Of a DNA stretch of 64,000 nucleotides, positions 45,935-56,344 are shown one piece after another. Both the position numbers and the translations under genes were made by a program. A model generated the notes under the pieces. It did not search any database and was not told the origin of the DNA. It worked only from the letters and a program-made list of their open reading frames with translations. Each line of letters starts with the position of its first letter. The first letter of the stretch is position 1. Origin of the DNA: Lysinibacillus sp. B2A1 (GTDB lineage Bacteria; Bacillota; Bacilli; Bacillales_A; Planococcaceae); assembly GCA_002973635.1 (NCBI GenBank), contig CP027224.1:4226501-4290500 (forward strand), read 5' to 3'.

Positions 45935-46045
45935 TTTCAATACACATCGTATTTCGTTGTCAGCTTCACTCGTTCAATCAGTCACGTACTTAAGTACGCT
46001 CCTTCATTCACTCAATCGCTTTCTAGAACTGCTCGTGTCTTGAAA
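45935..46045 (-). repeat. 111-bp structured element at the 16S/23S fragment junction
   Basis: Second copy of the element at 45270-45380 (about 81% identical, same length, same orientation). It joins the broken ends of the 16S and 23S fragments, with about 9 nt to the 16S side and 6 nt to the 23S side. Confidence 0.72.
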
Positions 46046-46054
46046 CCTTTTTAA

Positions 46055-46490
<436 letters not shown>

Positions 46491-46683
46491 AAAGAAATTT
46501 GATTAGCTCAAATTGTTTTGCTGGCATCAATTTTGATGTCCAAAATTCCGCTTTGTTCACTAGCGAAAGCTAGCTACTAAAAACTTTATTGATTACGTTT
46601 TGCTTGTTCAGTTTTCAAGGTTCATTTTCGCTGATTATTTTCAGCGACTTTATTATCTTAACTTGTATTCAACAAGAAGTCAA
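46491..46683 (-). promoter_or_regulatory. rRNA operon promoter and leader
   Basis: On the minus strand TTGACT (46683-46678) and TAAGAT (46660-46655) are exactly 17 bp apart. Downstream comes a leader of about 165 nt containing a GTCGCTGAAAATAATCAGCG hairpin and a TTGAAAACTGAACAAGCAAA segment typical of Bacillus rRNA leaders. The promoter looks intact although the rRNA genes behind it are truncated. Confidence 0.8.
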
Positions 46684-46764
46684 CAACTTTTTTCTAAAAT
46701 CTTTTTATCAAGTCGTCCTTCTTGTTAAGGACAAGTAATAATATATAATATAGCAATTTAAAAA

Positions 46765-47664
46765 TCAAGCATTTTTTGAAAAAAACTTAAAAATCTTTTT
46801 CTCATCGATAACAAACAAAAGAATTCCCATTATAACAATTAATCCGCCAATCAATTGTGTGACTATCAAATACTCTTTAAAAATCAGAAGGGCTAATAGA
46901 GCTGCACCAATTGGTTCAAATAATATCGCAACCGAAACTACATTAGTACTAACGTATTTGATAGACCAATTAAATAGAGTATGACCAAATAAATTAGGAA
47001 CTATTGCTAATAAAATAAACCATACCCAATCCATTAAAGGATACGGACCAAAAGATTCGCCTTTAATAAGAACATAAATAAATAATGTAATTGTACTAAC
47101 AACATAAACTAGCATCGTGTAAGTCACAAGGGATAATCTTTTACGTACATCCTGGCCAAATAAAAAATAGGCTGTAACGAGTACACATGCAATAAGAGCT
47201 AGCATATCTCCATAAAATGCCATACCACTAAGCTTAAAATCGCCCCAACTAATTAAAACACTACCAATAATAGCGATAGCACCTGCAAAAATGGTTTTCA
47301 TAGTAATTTTCTCTTTAAAGAAAAAATATGTACCAACGAACGCAAACAAAGGCTGTAATGTAACCAGTACTGTAGAGCTTGCGACAGATGTGTAATTTAG
47401 TGATTCAAACCACAAAATAAAATGGAACGCTAGGAATATGCCCGCAATAGAGGAGAATAACCAATCTCTTCTTGATAATTGTTGTATCTCTTTTGTATAT
47501 TTCAAAAAAAACAACGGAGCCATAATTAAAACCGAAAATAACATGCGATAAAATGCGATAATGCCCGCTTCTGCATTTGCTAATTTTACAAAAATAGCTG
47601 ACAAGGATACAGAAATAACACCAATAAAAATTGGGATGTATGGATGTATTTTAGGTTTCTCCAT
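46765..47664 (-). CDS. EamA/DMT-family transporter
   Basis: A 299-residue membrane protein with ten predicted spans in two EamA repeats (about residues 8-140 and 150-285). Typical features are the N-terminal IGVISVSLSAIFVKLANAEA, ALLALLIFKEYLIVTQLIGG, and a C-terminal span followed by a Lys/Phe-rich tail. Substrates of this superfamily are metabolites or amino acids and cannot be assigned here. TGGAGGTGAGG precedes ATG 47664. It lies directly upstream of the rRNA promoter on the same strand. Confidence 0.88.
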   Translation of the reverse strand: MEKPKIHPYIPIFIGVISVSLSAIFVKLANAEAGIIAFYRMLFSVLIMAPLFFLKYTKEIQQLSRRDWLFSSIAGIFLAFHFILWFESLNYTSVASSTVLVTLQPLFAFVGTYFFFKEKITMKTIFAGAIAIIGSVLISWGDFKLSGMAFYGDMLALIACVLVTAYFLFGQDVRKRLSLVTYTMLVYVVSTITLFIYVLIKGESFGPYPLMDWVWFILLAIVPNLFGHTLFNWSIKYVSTNVVSVAILFEPIGAALLALLIFKEYLIVTQLIGGLIVIMGILLFVIDEKKIFKFFSKNA

Positions 47665-47797
47665 AAAACCTCACCTCCATTAAAAAATACTTATACTTCC
47701 ATACTTTCGTGATGTACAATACAAAAATGTAATGTACATATAATAATGACAGCTTGCATATCTCTTAGCAATACGAAATAACTGTGGAGGGTTGCGT

Positions 47798-48517
47798 ATG
47801 GAAATATTATTAGGAAATATGATTACATATGAAGTTGGCATAAAATTAGTGATTGCAGCCACATTAAGTTTAGTCATAGGTATTGAAAGGGAATTAAAAA
47901 AGAAACCCGTAGGATTAAAAACAAGCTTGGTCATTGCAACATTTAGCTGTCTATTAACCATTATTTCAATTGAAACCGCGTACTCCACGCCGCCAAGGTC
48001 TGACATTAATATCACAATGGATCCTCTTCGCTTGGCAGCTCAGGTAGTCAGTGGTATTGGATTTCTTGGAGCAGGTGTAATTTTAAGACGTGGAAACGAT
48101 AGTATCTCAGGTTTAACAACTGCTGCAATGATTTGGGGAGCTGCCGGGATTGGTATTGCCGTTGGTGCAGGATTCTATATGGACGCAACATTAGCTGTTA
48201 TTATTATTGTTTTCGGAATCGAGGTTTTATCGCCTTTTCTAATGAAAATAGGACCAAAACGAATTCGTATGCGAGAAGTATCATTGAAGGTTCAGATTTA
48301 CAATGATGAGAAAACGGAAGTCTTTTTACAATTTCTAAAAGAGAACAATATTATTATTGAGAACATCCGCATTAAAGATATTCCAAATAACGGGAATGTC
48401 TTACATGAATTAGATTTACGACTATCATTAATCGTCTCTGATAACCTACTGTCATTTTACCGTTCATTGCGTGCCTTATCTTATATTGAAAAAATTGAAA
48501 TGGAAATTTTAAACTAG
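47798..48517 (+). CDS. MgtC/SapB-family membrane protein
   Basis: A 239-residue protein from ATG 47798 (GGAGG at 7 nt). The N-terminal part has four to five spans with the family motif LVIGIERELKKKPVGLKTSLV and GIGFLGAGVILRRGN, then LTTAAMIWGAAGIGIAVGAG. The C-terminal ACT-like cytoplasmic domain begins at about residue 150. MgtC proteins affect magnesium/phosphate homeostasis and ATP synthase. It is followed after 15 nt by a cation transporter, probably one operon. Confidence 0.9.
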   Translation: MEILLGNMITYEVGIKLVIAATLSLVIGIERELKKKPVGLKTSLVIATFSCLLTIISIETAYSTPPRSDINITMDPLRLAAQVVSGIGFLGAGVILRRGNDSISGLTTAAMIWGAAGIGIAVGAGFYMDATLAVIIIVFGIEVLSPFLMKIGPKRIRMREVSLKVQIYNDEKTEVFLQFLKENNIIIENIRIKDIPNNGNVLHELDLRLSLIVSDNLLSFYRSLRALSYIEKIEMEILN

Positions 48518-48532
48518 TTGGAGGATTCTACA

Positions 48533-49525
48533 ATGGCAGAAATATTAAAACTATTAAAAGACGGAAACAAACCCTCCCTTTTGGCTGCAGGTGTAAATGC
48601 ATTCTTAGGATTAATTAAGGGCATTGCATTTTTCTTTACTGGTAATGTCGCCATGTTTGCTGAAATGATGCACTCACTAGGTGATGCAGCAAATCAATTT
48701 TTTGTGTATATCGGTTCTGCTCTTTCAAAAAAGGCACCAACAAAACAGTTCCCTAGTGGCTTTGGTCGAATAGTCAATTTGGTTTGTCTTTTTGCAGTAA
48801 TTATTGTGGCCATTCTTTCTTATGAAACTGTTAAAGAGGGCTGGCATCATTTTATCCATCCTTCGGGTGAATCTAAAGGAATGCTCATAGCACTTGGTGT
48901 ACTTTTTATCGGGATTGTGTTAGAAGGAGCTGTTCTTGCCAAAGCTGCTGCAGAGATTTTGCATGAGGCAGGACAGGAGAAAGCAGGTATCTCAACCATT
49001 CCTAAAGCTTTTGCCTATTTAAATCGAGCGAAGCCAGCGACAAAATTAGTATTTATGGAAGACTTAGTAGCTACAGGTGGTAACATCTTGGCTTTCGGTG
49101 CTATTTTAATTGCACATTATACAGGTTGGGCAAATATTGAAGGGCTTGTTTCAATGATTATCGGCTGTATGATGTTTTATGTAGTAGCTAAGGTATTCCT
49201 TGATAATGCACGTGGAGTGATTGGTGAAACAGATGAAGAAATGCTGAACCATATTGCTCATTTAGTTTTGGATGATCCAAACATTCAAGATATTGTCCGT
49301 TTAGAAGTTATAAAAGAAGGCGAATTTTTACATGTAGAATTAGTTGCTGAAGCAGATCCTAACTTATCATTAGCTTTTTTAGACGATGTACGTGATCATT
49401 TAACAGAAGTAATTTTAAGTCAGAAGGGTGTATCGAAAGTAGCTATATTATTTGATGAGGATGATGGGAAACTAGAATGGAAACATATTGGTAATAGACC
49501 TGTTAACTCAACTTTTGAACAATAA
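48533..49525 (+). CDS. CDF-family cation efflux transporter
   Basis: A 330-residue protein from ATG 48533 (GGAGG at 8 nt). The membrane domain carries the CDF signature region AAGVNAFLGLIKGIAFFFTG followed by AEMMHSLGDAANQF, which supplies the His-Asp metal pair. The second site lies near MEDLVATGGNILAFGA. The C-terminal cytoplasmic domain is about residues 240-330. Members export Zn, Mn, Co or Fe; the metal is not deducible. It is cotranscribed with the MgtC-like gene. Confidence 0.9.
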   Translation: MAEILKLLKDGNKPSLLAAGVNAFLGLIKGIAFFFTGNVAMFAEMMHSLGDAANQFFVYIGSALSKKAPTKQFPSGFGRIVNLVCLFAVIIVAILSYETVKEGWHHFIHPSGESKGMLIALGVLFIGIVLEGAVLAKAAAEILHEAGQEKAGISTIPKAFAYLNRAKPATKLVFMEDLVATGGNILAFGAILIAHYTGWANIEGLVSMIIGCMMFYVVAKVFLDNARGVIGETDEEMLNHIAHLVLDDPNIQDIVRLEVIKEGEFLHVELVAEADPNLSLAFLDDVRDHLTEVILSQKGVSKVAILFDEDDGKLEWKHIGNRPVNSTFEQ

Positions 49526-49547
49526 CTCTCTATCCACTAAATAAACA

Positions 49548-49591
49548 AGAAACAGCCAATTGCCATATTTCAGGCAGTTGGCTGTTTTTTA
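49548..49591. terminator. Terminator after the cation transporter
   Basis: Stem AACAGCCAATTGCC / GGCAGTTGGCTGTT with an 8-nt loop and T6. Confidence 0.87.
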
Positions 49592-50320
49592 TACTGACTT
49601 TAGGTGACTTCGTTTTATTACTTCTTCATTTAAGCAGTCTGGTAACTCTTCATTACTAACAAAAACATGATTAGTAATCATAAACGTTAATAACATTTTT
49701 AATGCGATAATCTTTTTTACACCTTGCTGTTGAATAACAATTTTTGAGAATTTTATTGTAGCTGAACGATTGGCTAAAGCATATTCCTCTGCATTAGTTA
49801 TTTCTCTTCCATCTGTATGGCATCCTAAAACAAAGTTACCAGCATAAGAATCTTTTAATACATTAGGATGCATCGATTCATAATGGACCTCTGCAATTGA
49901 ATCTTCAACATTCATCAATTGATGGGCTACCAAATAATGCTTAAAAGCACCTTTTAAATCAATTGCAATAGCTGTATCTTCTAAGATTGTCCGGTAATAA
50001 ACTAAAACAATCTCAGCATCACCCAAATAAGGCTTCACTTCTGCAATAATTTCACCAGAAGGACGGACAAATAATTGTACAATTGCTTTATTTACACCAT
50101 CTGTAAAGATAATATTCGTTTGACCAAAGCGTAAACTTTTGAAAAATATACTTTGATCAACGATGTATCCTGCAACTATTTGGTCATTTTCAATTTGCAG
50201 TGATTTCGCTTCAATTCCCAATACTTCTACACAATTTTGCATTTTATAAACATGTTGCTGAAATGGCGTTTCAATATAACATAATGTGACAATTCGGTCT
50301 TCAAGCAATTGTTTCAACAT
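49589..50320 (-). CDS. Hypothetical protein (243 aa)
   Basis: I do not recognise the family. The start is set at ATG 50320 (GGAGAGGGAG just upstream) rather than a TTG five codons earlier that overlaps the site. The protein is soluble, with alternating short hydrophobic strands in the first 120 residues (TLCYIETPFQQHVYKMQN, IIFTDGVNKAIVQLFVRPSG), possibly a beta domain, and a helical C-terminus. No catalytic signature is evident. It stands alone, converging on the cation transporter. Confidence 0.6.
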   Translation of the reverse strand: MLKQLLEDRIVTLCYIETPFQQHVYKMQNCVEVLGIEAKSLQIENDQIVAGYIVDQSIFFKSLRFGQTNIIFTDGVNKAIVQLFVRPSGEIIAEVKPYLGDAEIVLVYYRTILEDTAIAIDLKGAFKHYLVAHQLMNVEDSIAEVHYESMHPNVLKDSYAGNFVLGCHTDGREITNAEEYALANRSATIKFSKIVIQQQGVKKIIALKMLLTFMITNHVFVSNEELPDCLNEEVIKRSHLKSV

Positions 50321-50335
50321 TTGCTCCCTCTCCAA

Positions 50336-50734
50336 TCTATATTTAATATTGTATTTATTTTAATAAACCCAGTTGAACAAATTCTGAACAATCCTACATT
50401 AAGTACGTAAATACGACAACAAATCTACTATTTTAAATAGATTTTTTATAACAAAATACTGTCATTTACACTAACCTGATACAATTAAGTGAAAAATATC
50501 CCGAAAATAAACACGAAATATTCAGAAATAAAATAATAACTTAATATAATCATTACCTTTCTCACATTAATTTTATCAATTCAAGTATTTTTCCTTTTAT
50601 GTATCGGTCTATTTAATTATATTGTAGGTCAAAAGAAACTTCTACGACAAATTTCAACACTTTGGGTTAAGTTTCCTTAACCTTTGCACAAAAAAATATG
50701 AGACTACAACAGTAGCCTCATATCTAGGTCAATA
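50336..50734. other. Intergenic region without a supported gene
   Basis: About 400 bp, AT rich. A 46-codon hydrophobic frame (50540-50680) has no start codon or ribosome-binding site and may be a remnant of a small membrane protein. Confidence 0.4.
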
Positions 50735-51897
50735 TTAAAGAGAATTTTGTAAAATCGTACGAACATCTTCCTCTTGTAATTTATTAAAATTGCCAAATGG
50801 TCCATTTTGCATAGCATGCTCAACAATTTGATTGAATTTTGCATCATCAATATCATAATCTGCAAGGCGATTTGGTGCTCCTAGTGATGTCCAGAATGCC
50901 GATAAACGGTCGATTCCCTCATAGGCAACCTCTTCTGACGTCTTTCCTGTCGCATCCACTCCAAATACTCGAATTGCAATGCCTGCAAAACGCTCAGGAT
51001 TTACTTTTACACTTAAACGCATCCAGTGTGGCTGTAAAATAGCTAACCCACCAGCATGTGGAATATCGTACACGGCAGATACAGCATGCTCAATATTATG
51101 AGATGCCCAATCGCCTCGGGAACCAATTGATAAGAAGCCATTTAATCCAATTGTTCCTGCCAATAAAATCGTTTCACGTAACTTGAAATTCTCTAGGTCT
51201 TGTAATAAATTAGGTGCCGTAGTAATGACTGTTCGCAATACACCTTCACACATTTCGTCTGTAATCGGTGTATTTGTCGTATTATGGAAATATTGTTCAA
51301 AGACATGTGACATCATATCCACTATACCGTAAATGGTATGATTTTTTGGTACTGTCACTGTATAAGTAGGATTTAAGATAGAGAATTTTGGAAAAACAGC
51401 AGGGCTGCCCCAGCTTAATTTTTCTTCTGTAGCTGCGTTTGTAATAACTGAGCCTGAATTCATTTCAGAACCAGTAGCAGCCAGTGTTAAAACTGTTCCA
51501 AGAGGTAGAGCTTCCTCTACAAGTATTTTACGCTTCACAATATCCCATGCGTCGCCATCATATTTAGCACCAGCAACTATTAATTTTGAACAGTCAATAA
51601 CTGAACCGCCCCAACTGCTAGAACAAGATCGATTGTTTCTTTCTTACAAATTTCAATACCAAGTCTTGCAGTTTCTACACGTGGATTCGGCTCAACATCA
51701 CTTAACTCAAATATTATTTTATTCGCTTCTCGCAATTTTTCGATGACAGCGTTGTACACTCCATTTTTCTTAATGCTGCCTCCTCCATATACAACTAATA
51801 CCTTCTTTCCAAACTGCGCCAACTCTTTCGGTAACTTCTCCAGTGCATCTTCACCAAAATGCAATTTCACTGGATTATAAAATGTAAATGAATCCAT
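50735..51897 (-). pseudogene. Iron-containing alcohol dehydrogenase, frameshifted
   Basis: Two adjoining frames encode one protein of the butanol-dehydrogenase (YugJ/BdhA) type. The N-terminal part (51897 to about 51612) has NPVKLHFGEDALEKLPKEL and GKKVLVVYGGGSIKKNG. The shifted frame continues [20 protein letters not shown] and onward through [16 protein letters not shown], the iron ligands in [13 protein letters not shown] and the His-rich [20 protein letters not shown]. One extra G in the G4 run at 51609-51612 would restore [13 protein letters not shown]. All catalytic residues are otherwise intact. AAAGGGG precedes ATG 51897. Confidence 0.82.
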
Positions 51898-51964
51898 TCA
51901 ATTCGCCCCTTTCTACTTGGATTTTCTCATATTTATGTTGAAGAAAGCAAAGAATTAAGATTGC

Positions 51965-53071
51965 TTAAACACGAATCATGTAAGCATTATAAATAGTAAG
52001 AATTTTCTCTGGAACTGATATACCAATTTCCGATAATTTCTCCTGTATCCTCTCATAATACTTTATACAATCCTGTTTTTTGTTTTGCCCAATTAAAAAT
52101 TCTAATAGCAGAAACATATAGTCTTCGTTAAACTCATCTAGCTCTAGCATCTTTTGTAAACAGTTTAATTTTAGCAACGAATTAACGGAATCCGTAGTAC
52201 TAATATACATTTCAAGCACATGTAAAACCCCTTGTTTTAAGCGCAGCTGGGTTTGAATAGCCCAAGGGTACTCCTCCTCTGCTAAAAAATCACCTTCATA
52301 GCAATTTAATAGCCTCTGGATGGATATTTCATCATGTCTTTTCTGCTCTAACAAATGAATCAGTTTATCATAGTCACTAGCAATCTTCACATTTAATTGA
52401 TAATGGTTATTGACCAATTGAATTGGATCTTGAATGCCGTTTTCCTTAAAAAGCTTCCTTAGTTGGTAAATAGACGTATGTAAATTACTTGCTGCCTTCT
52501 CAAATTCTAAATCAGGCCAGAGCTCCTCTATTATGACAACATTTAACATAGGCTTTTTTTGATAAAACCATAAATATAAAAATAGTTCCCGTACTTTCCT
52601 CGTACGCCACTTCATAACCTCATGTTGTGCATTTTGTAAATAAAAGCTTCCAAATGTATGTGCATATAAGAGATGCTCTTTCTCCTCTGTTATTACATTT
52701 TCTTGTAATTGCAACTTCTGCTGTGCTTTCACCAACGCCTTAATAAGTCGTTTCTCATGAACAGGTTTTAACAAATAGTCAGTTGCTTCTATATCAAATG
52801 CATCCACAGCAAATTGTGCATGTGCTGTTACAAATATTATTTGAATAGATGGATTCCTTTTTAATTGTTTCGCTACCTGTAAACCATGCACATCAATCAT
52901 CTCTATATCTAAAAAAACAACATCAATCAATTCTTTTTTAAGAAATTCCAGTGCATCATTTGCATTTGTAAATGCCCCTCTAATAGAAATCTGAAACTGT
53001 GTAAGTCGATTTAATTTGAAACGTAAAACCTCAATAGCCATTTTTTCATCATCTATGATGATAATATTCAT
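51965..53071 (-). CDS. Response regulator with winged-helix and SARP-like (BTAD) domain
   Basis: The protein has 368 residues. The receiver domain (1-120) has acidic residues D7 and D8, phospho-acceptor D55 (VVFLDIEM) and K102 (LLKPV). A winged-helix-like segment (about 140-225) follows, with KWRTRKVRELFLYL and ASNLHTSIYQLRKLFKENG. The C-terminal part (about 235-368) is a helical BTAD/TPR-like domain (LLNCYEGDFLAEEEYPWAI). This resembles SARP-type response regulators found beside 7TMR-DISM hybrid kinases. It overlaps the kinase gene by 4 nt. Confidence 0.85.
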   Translation of the reverse strand: MNIIIIDDEKMAIEVLRFKLNRLTQFQISIRGAFTNANDALEFLKKELIDVVFLDIEMIDVHGLQVAKQLKRNPSIQIIFVTAHAQFAVDAFDIEATDYLLKPVHEKRLIKALVKAQQKLQLQENVITEEKEHLLYAHTFGSFYLQNAQHEVMKWRTRKVRELFLYLWFYQKKPMLNVVIIEELWPDLEFEKAASNLHTSIYQLRKLFKENGIQDPIQLVNNHYQLNVKIASDYDKLIHLLEQKRHDEISIQRLLNCYEGDFLAEEEYPWAIQTQLRLKQGVLHVLEMYISTTDSVNSLLKLNCLQKMLELDEFNEDYMFLLLEFLIGQNKKQDCIKYYERIQEKLSEIGISVPEKILTIYNAYMIRV

Positions 53072-56000
53072 ACTCCATCACCCTCCGGCAAAAGTATTAA
53101 AATAGTTGTCCCCTTTCCTTCTTCACTATATAAACGAAGACTCGCATTTTTCATTAATTTAAATTTTTTTAGTGGATTTGTAAAACCAATGCGTGAGCTT
53201 TCTTCATTCATTAATTGCTGCAACTTTTTAGCGGGTATACCGACTCCATTATCATAAATTTTAATGCGAACAAATTGTCCCTCCCGCTGGACACTTACCT
53301 CAATTGTACCGCCCTCCGGCTTTTTGGAAATACCATGAAAAACGGCATTTTCTACTAAAGGCTGTAGCGATAATGCTGGAATCATGAGTTGTATAGATTC
53401 ATCAATATCATATTTGATAGTTAAACGATCACCAAACCGCATTTTTTCAATATAAAGATATGCCTTTACAAGCTCTATTTCTTCTTCTATCAATACCATA
53501 CTGTTACGATTGTGCACATTGAGCTTAGCGCGGAAGTATGTTGCTAAGGAGTATAATGCCTCCCTTGTATTATCCATATCAGTATAGCTCAAACCAATAA
53601 TTGTATTGAGTGTATTATAGACAAAATGAGGTGTCACTTGTGAATATAAATGATTCATCTCAACCTCAATTGCATCTACTGATGATTGTCGAACAGCTAA
53701 TAATGATTCGATTCGTAAAAGCAATTCATCAGTGGCTACAGGCTTTTGTAAATAATCATTGGCTCCTACCTGCAAGGTTAGCACTAAATCAGAATGCTTC
53801 ATAATAGCAGTTAAAACAATGATTGGAAGTTCTAACATATCATAATGCTTGCGTACCTGCTTACATAATTCATAGCCCGACATTCCCTCCATCATTAAAT
53901 CAACTAGCATACAATCCACTTGATTCACTTTGATATAATCGACAGCATCAAATCCATTATCCACACCAATTACTGTATAACCCTTTAAAGCTAATACATC
54001 TGCTAACACCTTTATATTGATATGATCATCATCTACAACAAGTATTTTTTTATCATTACCTTTATGAATTAACGGTAGCTCAAGCTGTAGTATTTCTGAT
54101 GGCGTTTGTGCAATGATTGCAAGTGAATTTTCCTCACCAGCTTGATCCTTTGCGGCAAGCGGCATTGTGAATGTAAAAGTAGTTCCTTCACCAAAAGTAC
54201 TTTTTACATAAATTTCACCATTTAATTTATCTACAATATTTTTTGCAATGCTCAATCCTAATCCAAGACCATGCTTATGGTGATTATTTTTTACCCGATA
54301 AAATGCATTAAAGATACGTTCTAAATCCTGAGCAGGAATGCCTTTTCCTGTATCGCTTACTTCGATAATCATATGTTTCTGCTGTTGATAAGCCGTTACA
54401 GTAATGTCGCCAATTTCGGTATGCTGGATAGCATTGTGTAACAAATTGTACAATATTTGTTTAAAGCGTAATTCATCTGTCAGCATGGGTGGCAATGTCA
54501 TATCTACTTCAACGAGTAATCGTACGTAACTATTAGTAGGCATCACACTATGTATTTCTGTAACTACATCATTTATAATGCTTATCGGTACAATACGAGG
54601 CGAAACCCGTAGTTCACCTGACATATGATTTGATGAGAATAATAAATCTTCCACTAAATGTCCTAGGCGCTGCGTTATATTATGAATTAATATTACTTGC
54701 TCTTGTTGAGTCCGTTTTAATGGCCCTTGTCCACCCTCCATTAATAATTTTGATAGATTTAAAATGCCATTTAAAGGTGTACGTAATTCATGGGAGGTTT
54801 TCAGTAAAAATTCATCCTTCATATGATTATGTGTTCGCAATTCTTCTGTTATAGCTTCTAGTTTCATAAAAGTGGTATTGGCACGATAGTTTAATAATGA
54901 GGAAAAACCTACTAATACACATAAGAAAAGCACTAACTCACTATAATCAACTGGTATTTCTATTAAAAAATTAATGATAATTAGAAACGCATAGCAGCAA
55001 GTCGCTACAAAGACCATTAATACATAATAAGCTCCCTCTAAATTCCGCAAAATAATACGAATTAAAATCATTGTGATATAGATAACTCCTGGTGAAATCA
55101 AGGCTATATATGTGATTTGCCGAGCGACTATAGCTTGTTCATTCACATCACTTTTGTCGAGGTTAAAAGGATTATAAATGCCATAGATAAAAAAAACAAA
55201 GCCTAGAAAAACAACAAATGTATAAACCACTTTTTTCTTTACCACTTGTGGATACATAGTATATAGAAAAAGTGTCAGACACATATTCACGAGTGGGACG
55301 ATGCCGAGTTGTAAACGTAGCTGATTATTAATCAATTCTATGGGAACAATTTGAAAGAAAATTTTCATATTAATAAAGGACAAATAAAAACCCATTAGTA
55401 TCATAAACAGCCCAAGATACAATTCTTCCTTCCGTTTGCGATTTTGTCCGTAGCTAATCAGATAGATGAAACCAAAGACAATATGCCCCAGACTTGCTAC
55501 TATATCATTCAATTTTTTTTGATCATAAAAATTCTGTATATTTTCCCTTGTTCCAAATTCAACGGGATACATAATTCCTGAAGTTGGATACTGATTATAG
55601 CTAGCTACCTGTATTAAAACATCAAGTATCTGCTCGCTACTTTGCCCAATAACAATAAATTTATCATCATTCTCTGATTGAAACTCCGTAAAAGATGTAC
55701 TTGGATTTCCTTTCCCCCCAAGCTCGATACCATTAATAAACACTCGGCTAGATGTGTGTATATGTCTAAAAAATAAACCATATTGCCTTTCTGTTGGAAC
55801 TTTTATGGAAAGATGATATGTGCCCACAATAGGACCATCTTTATTAAACTGAAATTTCCCCTCCCATTTGTCAGGAACTTTTAATAATATACGTTGATCA
55901 GTATAGTCATTTAATGACTCTTGAGGCGATAGCAGTAAATTTGGATAAAAGGACCATTCTCCATTAAGCTTAATAGTTTTATTATTTTCAAGTTGTTCAC

Positions 56001-56130
56001 TAGTAACAATCGCCACACCCTGTTTCACTACCCGGCCATTACCTTTTAAAAAATAATGTCCATTCCCGATTATAATAACAATGGCAAATAATAAAATAAT
56101 ACTAATCATAATTAAAAAATTCTTTTTCAT
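53068..56130 (-). CDS. Hybrid sensor kinase: 7TMR-DISM, HisKA-HATPase, receiver, second LytS-type kinase
   Basis: The protein has 1020 residues. An N-terminal span (5-22) precedes an extracellular sensing domain of the DISM type (about 45-195, beta-rich, NGEWSFYPN and VGTYHLSIKVP). Seven spans follow (about 205-415). The first transmitter has H447 in SHELRTPLNG and an N-box at N566 (HNAIQHT), with DTGKGIP and GLGLGLS. A receiver (about 695-810) has phospho-acceptor D744 (LVDLMMEGMSG) and K797 region LQKPV. A second, LytS-like transmitter has H835 (TPHFVYNTLNT), N928 (LVENAVFHG) and DNGVGIP. It presumably relays to the adjacent response regulator. The stimulus is unknown; DISM domains often bind carbohydrates. 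Confidence 0.92.
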   Translation of the reverse strand: MKKNFLIMISIILLFAIVIIIGNGHYFLKGNGRVVKQGVAIVTSEQLENNKTIKLNGEWSFYPNLLLSPQESLNDYTDQRILLKVPDKWEGKFQFNKDGPIVGTYHLSIKVPTERQYGLFFRHIHTSSRVFINGIELGGKGNPSTSFTEFQSENDDKFIVIGQSSEQILDVLIQVASYNQYPTSGIMYPVEFGTRENIQNFYDQKKLNDIVASLGHIVFGFIYLISYGQNRKRKEELYLGLFMILMGFYLSFINMKIFFQIVPIELINNQLRLQLGIVPLVNMCLTLFLYTMYPQVVKKKVVYTFVVFLGFVFFIYGIYNPFNLDKSDVNEQAIVARQITYIALISPGVIYITMILIRIILRNLEGAYYVLMVFVATCCYAFLIIINFLIEIPVDYSELVLFLCVLVGFSSLLNYRANTTFMKLEAITEELRTHNHMKDEFLLKTSHELRTPLNGILNLSKLLMEGGQGPLKRTQQEQVILIHNITQRLGHLVEDLLFSSNHMSGELRVSPRIVPISIINDVVTEIHSVMPTNSYVRLLVEVDMTLPPMLTDELRFKQILYNLLHNAIQHTEIGDITVTAYQQQKHMIIEVSDTGKGIPAQDLERIFNAFYRVKNNHHKHGLGLGLSIAKNIVDKLNGEIYVKSTFGEGTTFTFTMPLAAKDQAGEENSLAIIAQTPSEILQLELPLIHKGNDKKILVVDDDHINIKVLADVLALKGYTVIGVDNGFDAVDYIKVNQVDCMLVDLMMEGMSGYELCKQVRKHYDMLELPIIVLTAIMKHSDLVLTLQVGANDYLQKPVATDELLLRIESLLAVRQSSVDAIEVEMNHLYSQVTPHFVYNTLNTIIGLSYTDMDNTREALYSLATYFRAKLNVHNRNSMVLIEEEIELVKAYLYIEKMRFGDRLTIKYDIDESIQLMIPALSLQPLVENAVFHGISKKPEGGTIEVSVQREGQFVRIKIYDNGVGIPAKKLQQLMNEESSRIGFTNPLKKFKLMKNASLRLYSEEGKGTTILILLPEGDGV

Positions 56131-56238
56131 ACTTATGCTCCTGCCATTTTTTTATCTTTGGTTATATGTATTTTTCAATATAATCGAACTAAAATTATTA
56201 TAATATTATAAATACTTTAAAGGTAATGGGGAAAGACC

Positions 56239-56281
56239 AAAAAAGAAGCAACCTTTGAGAAAATCTCACAAGGTTGCCATT
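56239..56281 (-). terminator. Terminator after the large SLH protein gene
   Basis: Stem GGCAACCTT-GTGAGA / TCTC-AAAGGTTGC, followed on the minus strand by TTCTTTTTTGG. Confidence 0.83.
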
Positions 56282-56344
56282 TATATCACTGAGCTAGAAA
56301 GTACGTCAAAAATACATCTTTTAAACAACTCAAGCGCTACAAAA

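Noticed and set aside
45935..46045. Reading the junction element as a normal rRNA intervening sequence
   Set aside because: The rRNA on its two sides is not contiguous (16S on one side, 23S on the other), so it is not a simple insertion within one rRNA gene.
47665..47797. Possible magnesium riboswitch upstream of the MgtC-like gene
   Set aside because: The leader is too short and shows no convincing riboswitch structure or terminator.
50540..50680. 46-codon hydrophobic frame (ITFLTLILSIQVFFLLCIGL)
   Set aside because: No ATG, GTG or TTG at its beginning and no ribosome-binding site; perhaps a remnant but not supportable as a gene.
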